Assembly (NCBI RefSeq): GCF_029168945.1
Contig: NC_083602.1
Coordinates: 72,932,600-72,996,599, forward strand
Source: Cannabis sativa
Lineage: Eukaryota > Streptophyta > Magnoliopsida > Rosales > Cannabaceae
Reading direction: 5' to 3'
Length of the DNA: 64,000 bases
The notes under the pieces were generated by a model that had not been told where the DNA came from, ran no database searches, and worked only from the letters and a program-made list of their open reading frames with translations. Position 1 is the stretch's first letter, and each line of letters begins with the position of its first letter. Shown in pieces: positions 58,578 to 64,000 of the stretch. Position numbers and translations under genes: made by a program.

Positions 58578-60485
58578 TGTTGGGTTTTATGCCCTGAATA
58601 AAACTCTTTACAATCTGATTAGTTATCAATATAAGAAATTTGAAGTGATTGATGTTTGCGTGAATTCTACATGCTAATGGTTTAATATGTTTAATATGTT
58701 TATTACATTCATACACACAAAATCAGTTAAATCCAGATCATATGTTTATTCACAATTACAGTATCGTCAACACAGTGGAATGTGATTGTGATCATATGAA
58801 TCAAAAGTATTGGTCCCTGTTTCATCAGTGTTATTGGATTTACACTAATGTGATAATCAGCGATGATGTGTACTTACACTTGGAGTAAGTGTTATGTTCT
58901 TTCCAGGACATTAGTAAAGTATACTAGTTTCGAATGTATGGAGTATACATTGGACTGGACCGATATTGCAACTAAGTTAAGATATTACAAACTTACCGTT
59001 ATATATATCTTTCCAAGTCAATATCAGTAGTTGATCTTAAGATTAAAAGAATCTAAATCCTGATATGCTTGGGCTCAACTCAGGAGTGCTATTCATGTTC
59101 TTTGATTTATTAGTTAAGCCTACTTTTAGGTCAGGGTGATACGTATATTTTGGGAACATGATAGTATGATTGAGTGGGAGTGCTGAACATAAATATGGAA
59201 TCTATAACTTCTACTGGTGTATAGAAGTCAAGTGATGATTCCCTTCGAGCTTAGCAAATAGAAGTAAATGGATGAGCTCTTGTTTAACTGACTAATTATT
59301 AGATCACTAAACACCATTTACAGGTAGCTAAGTGTTTTAAGGGGCAAAATACATTGAGGGGTGAGAACGGTAAAGAAATCCCATCTCGATGTAGATCATC
59401 TATATAGAGGATCTTTAAATCACAATAAGATTATAACAATGGTTAAATGAGATAGCATATTGATATCGTGGAACATACAATATGCTCTATATAAGTCTGA
59501 GAGTGCAATTCTAAGTTCTAAGAGTGGATTCAACGAAGAATTAATAAGTAGGAATTTACTTGGTAAATTTGGTTCACTTATTGGAAGCTCAGCATATAGA
59601 TCCATGGTCCCCATTCTAGTTGAGAACATTCTGCTTGTAAGACTCATTAATTGATTCGTGATTGATCAATTATAATTCTAAAGTTAGACTATGTCTAATT
59701 TTATGAATTTTCACTAAGCAGGGGTGAAACTGTAAAGAAAAGTGTTTCTAGGTTTATTTATTTATTAATGGACTTTATATGTCTAATTAATAATTAAATT
59801 AAATGACAATATTATTTAATAATGTATTTTAGTTATTAAATAATTAGTTTTGGCATTTAAAAGGTTAGAATTGGAAAATTGGCGTTTTTGAGAAAATAGA
59901 GATAAAATTTGATAAAACTGCAAAATCAAGTGGGGCCCACTATAACACCATGGCCGACCACTTAATGAGTTTTTTCAAATTAATATTTTCATTATTTTAA
60001 TGCCAAATAATTCTTAACCTAAACCTAGTAGTTGCCTATAAATAGAAAGTGATGGCTCAGTCACAACATAAGCTTTCATTAGTTTTCTGACAGAAATTTC
60101 TCTCTTCAGAAAAACTGAGCCTTCCTCACTTTCTATACCTGGCCGAAACCCTCTCTCTTCTTTTCTCCTTCATCAATTTCGACCCTAGTGAAAGAGTAAG
60201 TGCCCACACACAGCAAGCAGTAACTCAATCATAGATTGGAAGAATGTGAAGGATCAAACTTGAAGAAAAAGGACATTCGGGCTCAGATCTTGATTATACT
60301 CTGCTACAGAAAGGATACAAGGGTTAGAGATCTGAGTGGAAGGAGACATTAATTCCGCTGCATCAATGTAAGGTTTTCTTAACTTTATATGTGTTTAATT
60401 TATCGTTTTAGAAAGTTAATATTTAGGGTGTTTAAACAACATACTTGTGAGTAGATCTAAGATCCTGGTAAAATAAACTCAACCA
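58578..60485 (+). repeat. Array LTR 2, shared by units 2 and 3
   Basis: 1908 bp, about 99.8% identical to LTR 1 by eye. The polypurine tract of unit 2 is on its left and the primer site of unit 3 on its right. Confidence 0.95.
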
Positions 60486-63400
60486 ACTGGCCTCAGAGAC
60501 ATGGTAATTGATTTACTTGCAAGAAATTTGGACTTTAAAACGATTGTTTGTTTGTTTTTGGATGGTATCATGTTGTATTGAGTGTTATTTGATGATTGAT
60601 TGGTGTTTGTAAATTTTTGTGAAAAATAATTACGATTCTCTTTCTGGAATTATTTTTATTGGATAGTATGGAAAAAATTAAGCAAGTTACTTTTTTACAG
60701 AACTCAATTTCGATTTAATTTGAATTAGTTATGATTTTTTGAAGATTCGAAAAAATCGGAGCTGTGCTGAAATTTTCCTGCGATCGCGAAAACTGTCCGT
60801 ACAGCTCACAATTTTTTTCGTTTTTCTTCGTTTTTTCATGCTTTTTCATGGAATTAACTTCTGATTTTTTTGTATAGTTTTGTATTTATAGATTTACTAT
60901 TCCTAATTCAATTCTAATTATCATTATGAATTAATTTAATATTTTTTAAATGTAATTCATGATATTAGTGTAATTTGAATTTGAAATTAGTAAATATCTA
61001 TCTTTTTGCTTAATTATTTATCTTATCTTATTTTTAAATTTAAGGTCAGATATTAAATTTTTATATTAATTTTTTTTTAAAATAATTTGACTTTATTTAA
61101 ATTTAAAATAAGATAACTATAATCATGTAATTTTAAAAAGGTGTAAGATATTTTGCTAACTTTTCAATTTTGTTATTTTATTTATTTAAATTAAATTTAA
61201 AATCTGAAAAAGATATTTAATTTATCTTTTTTAATTTTTATTTAATTTTTATTTATAAAATAACATTTAATTTTTAAAAGTAGTTAGCAGATTTTGAAAT
61301 GATATTTAGGTTAGTTGAAACCTAATTTTTCAAAATTGTAGGTTTAATTTTAAATATATTTTTTAATAATTTCGAAATTTAAATTAATAATATTTTTTTT
61401 AATTTTTCAAAAATTAAATTTTAATTTATTTTATTTTTCGAAAAATAATTAATATTATTATTTATTTTATTTTTTTCAAAATAAAATATTTATTTTATTT
61501 ATTTATTTAATTTAATTATTTTCGAAATCTATTTATTTAAAATTAAATAAATCCTACTTCCAACTATTCAGCTAACCTTGTTGCAGGAGTATGTGGTTTT
61601 AGCTTGTGTGTAAGTTTTCAAAACCTATTATTACTTGATTGCAAATAGCCATGGTTACTTTTTACCAGATCTAATGATCTGATGGCTCCCTTGGTCAAGT
61701 TAATAATTTGTAACAGGTAAATTTTACAATCTTCTTTCATCTGTGTATGACCTAGCAACATGATAGGATCCATCCAAGTGTGTACCTGTGTGAGCCTATG
61801 TGTTTATTTTATTATATAGATGCATATAGGTTGTTGCTAAATAAAATGTCACACCATGATAGATTTTATTTAGGTCCTTTTAGTTATTGGACCTATTCAA
61901 TTAATAACAGTTATTTATTTTAAGGTTAAATTCCTCTCTTTTGGGCCTTGTGTGAGAGTTGGGAGCCATAGAAGTGGGTACGACATACTGAACCCAGCAC
62001 CCCCTCACATGAACTACCCCAATTGTGAAGGCCCATTTGCCTGATTTAAATAACTGTACTAGGTTAATTATATTAGTTTGACCTAATAAAATTGAATTAG
62101 CAACATAATTAACTTTTAAAATATATGGAAATTTATTTTCATTTTAATATTTTAAAGATAATTTTAAGAAAAACACTTTTAGTTTTAGATATTATTTCTA
62201 GACAAACTATTTGTATTTTTCTTGTATTTAATTAAATATAGAATTTTAACTAACTAAGATTCTTTCTGGAGCTTATTTAATTAAATATTCCTACTTAAGT
62301 TATAAATTAGTTGTATCAACTAATTTTTCTTATCTAACTTAAATTTGAATATTTTATTTAAATTTTAAATTAAGTTGAGGAATCCTAGGCATTAGTTATT
62401 AAAGATTCTTAAGATATTTTTTTAAGTTAATATCTTTTCGAATATTAACTTAAAATGGAATATTTTAGATATTTTTTAGGTTAATATCTTTTCGAATATT
62501 AACTTAAAAAGATATCTTCAAATTAAGTGGTTATAACTTAATTTTGATATTTAATTAAATCTAAATTTGAAATTATTTAAGTTTTAGATTTTTTCTATAT
62601 AAGTTAAATTAGATATTTTTCAAATTTTTGTTGAAAAGATACTTAGTCAAATAAGATATTTTCTAGATAGTAATTTCTAGACTACTTATTATTTCTAATA
62701 TTTAAATAGGAAAATATTATACTTTGTGAAATTAATTATTTAAATAATTAATTTTGGTACAATTTTATTAAGTATATTTTTCCTAGTATTAAATAGAAAT
62801 TAATAATTAAGCCTTCTCTACACTTAATTATTTATTTCTTGAATTTAATACATTTAATTAACTTGAAAAATTTAAATATCTAAGTTGATTTTCATCATCA
62901 TACTTAAATATTTATTTTTCATGACACTTAATTAAATAGAAAATTACTTTTAGGTTGAAATTTAATTTTTCAACTTAAATTTACATAATTTTCAATATAT
63001 ATTTTTCTTTATTTTATTAATCAATTTCCAAAAATTGCATTTTAATTATGCAATATTTTCGAATTTTTATCTTGAAAAATAGATTGAGTTGTAAATTAAT
63101 TATTTATTTTAATTAATTCTTGGACCAACTCAAACCAATGATTTTTTCATCTATTGATTAATTTAAAATGAATGGAATTTAAAATATATATATTATTAGA
63201 AATTGAATTAATTAGTCAAAAGAAAATCTAGATATTTTTTGCTTGAAGTATTTCTTTTCTAATTTTTATTATTTTTTCGAAATTTGTATATATTTTTTTT
63301 AATATATACTTCATTTTCGAATTCTCAAAGGATATTTTTAAGTTGCTAATTAATCTAATTTAATTCAACTTAAATTAGTTTCCTTAATATTTATATTTAA

Positions 63401-64000
63401 GATTATTACTAAGATGGAAATAATTAATTTTATTTCAATCACCATCTAAGTGTAATTTTATAAATATTATATTAAATTCTTATTTTTAAATTTTAATTCT
63501 AAATTTCGAATTTAATGAGAATTTATTTATTAGAATAATAAAGAAAATACATTTTAAAGAATGAGCTTTATTATTATTAAGATATTCGATCTCTATTGTG
63601 GGTTTTACACCGCGTTTGTTTTAGTGAGTAATCTTTCCTAATGGAGGAACGTTCATTAGCAATTTTGCACCGTTTAATCTCGAATGATAAGTAGTTTGTA
63701 AGTGTTTTATATGGTATAGATCACCCTAATGGTGGCGACCATATTTGACTTGCAAATTGCGAAACTATGGTAGAAGCTCATGAGATAGAATAGCCTTGAC
63801 TCTCGCCTAAACAGGACAACGCTGGATTCCAATCTTGATCGAATAAAAGGTTGCTAGAATGTTTTACATTTTAGATGAGCTGACAATTCTATTCAATGGA
63901 TGGTAGCTTTGACTCTCGCCTAAACGGGACACTGATATCAGTTTGTTGAAAAACCTTGGAAATTATTTAGGATTGAATTTTTTAAGTATTTTCTCATATC
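60486..64000 (+). mobile_element. Copia array, internal region 3 (leader only, runs off the window)
   Basis: It matches 52230-55750 of unit 2, including the leader stem-loop near 60759, the twin hairpins (62420-62516), the ~220-bp block missing from unit 1, and the 23-bp direct repeats near 63795 and 63907. The window ends just before the expected gag start. Confidence 0.92.

Overview
The window is nuclear, intergenic DNA of a flowering plant, most likely a repeat-rich eudicot; I cannot name the species. It is A+T-rich and almost wholly made of nested LTR retrotransposons. I see no ordinary host gene, tRNA, rRNA, bacterial operon, CRISPR array or virus. Only about 140 bp (410-549) is not clearly element-derived. 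Family names used here: Dc = Copia-type element; N1 and N2 = non-autonomous gag-only Gypsy-type elements; A and B = two Tat-lineage Gypsy elements of one family; E = Tekay/Del-like chromovirus.

Layout. 1-409 is the end of an A/B-family LTR on the + strand. Dc starts at 550. Its 5' LTR (550-1487 plus 21736-22694) is split by N1 (1488-21730, TSD TTAGG). N1 is itself split by element A (4098-18190, TSD CTATG), and A's reverse transcriptase gene is split by a Copia solo LTR (12120-14014, TSD GTATA), giving four levels of nesting. Just after Dc's tRNA-iMet primer site, element B is inserted (22718-37554). B's pol is split by N2 (26888-31987, TSD TTCTT with one change). Dc's leader resumes at 37555 and is cut at 38976 by chromovirus E. 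E's 3' LTR holds another Copia solo LTR (39927-41819, TSD TTCAT). E is broken inside RT at about 45222.

From about 45223 to the window end lies a head-to-tail array of a gag-only Copia element in which neighbouring units share one LTR: internal region, LTR (50322-52229), internal region, LTR (58578-60485), internal region. The period is 8256 bp. Each of the first two internal regions has an intact Copia gag gene (274 and 287 aa) and no pol.

How the genes fit together. A and B run on the minus strand with gag, protease, RT, a degenerate RNase H, a second archaeal-type RNase H and integrase, all broken by stops and frameshifts. Between pol and the 3' LTR both carry an oppositely oriented gene with its own TATA box and 5'-UTR intron. 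It encodes a protein like the plant 'putative gypsy type transposon' family followed by a coiled coil. N1, N2 and the Copia array lack enzymes and would depend on partners supplied in trans. The best leads are the LTR-sharing array, the promoter-bearing antisense gene, and a set of conserved or clustered RNA hairpins in element leaders and next to polypurine tracts.
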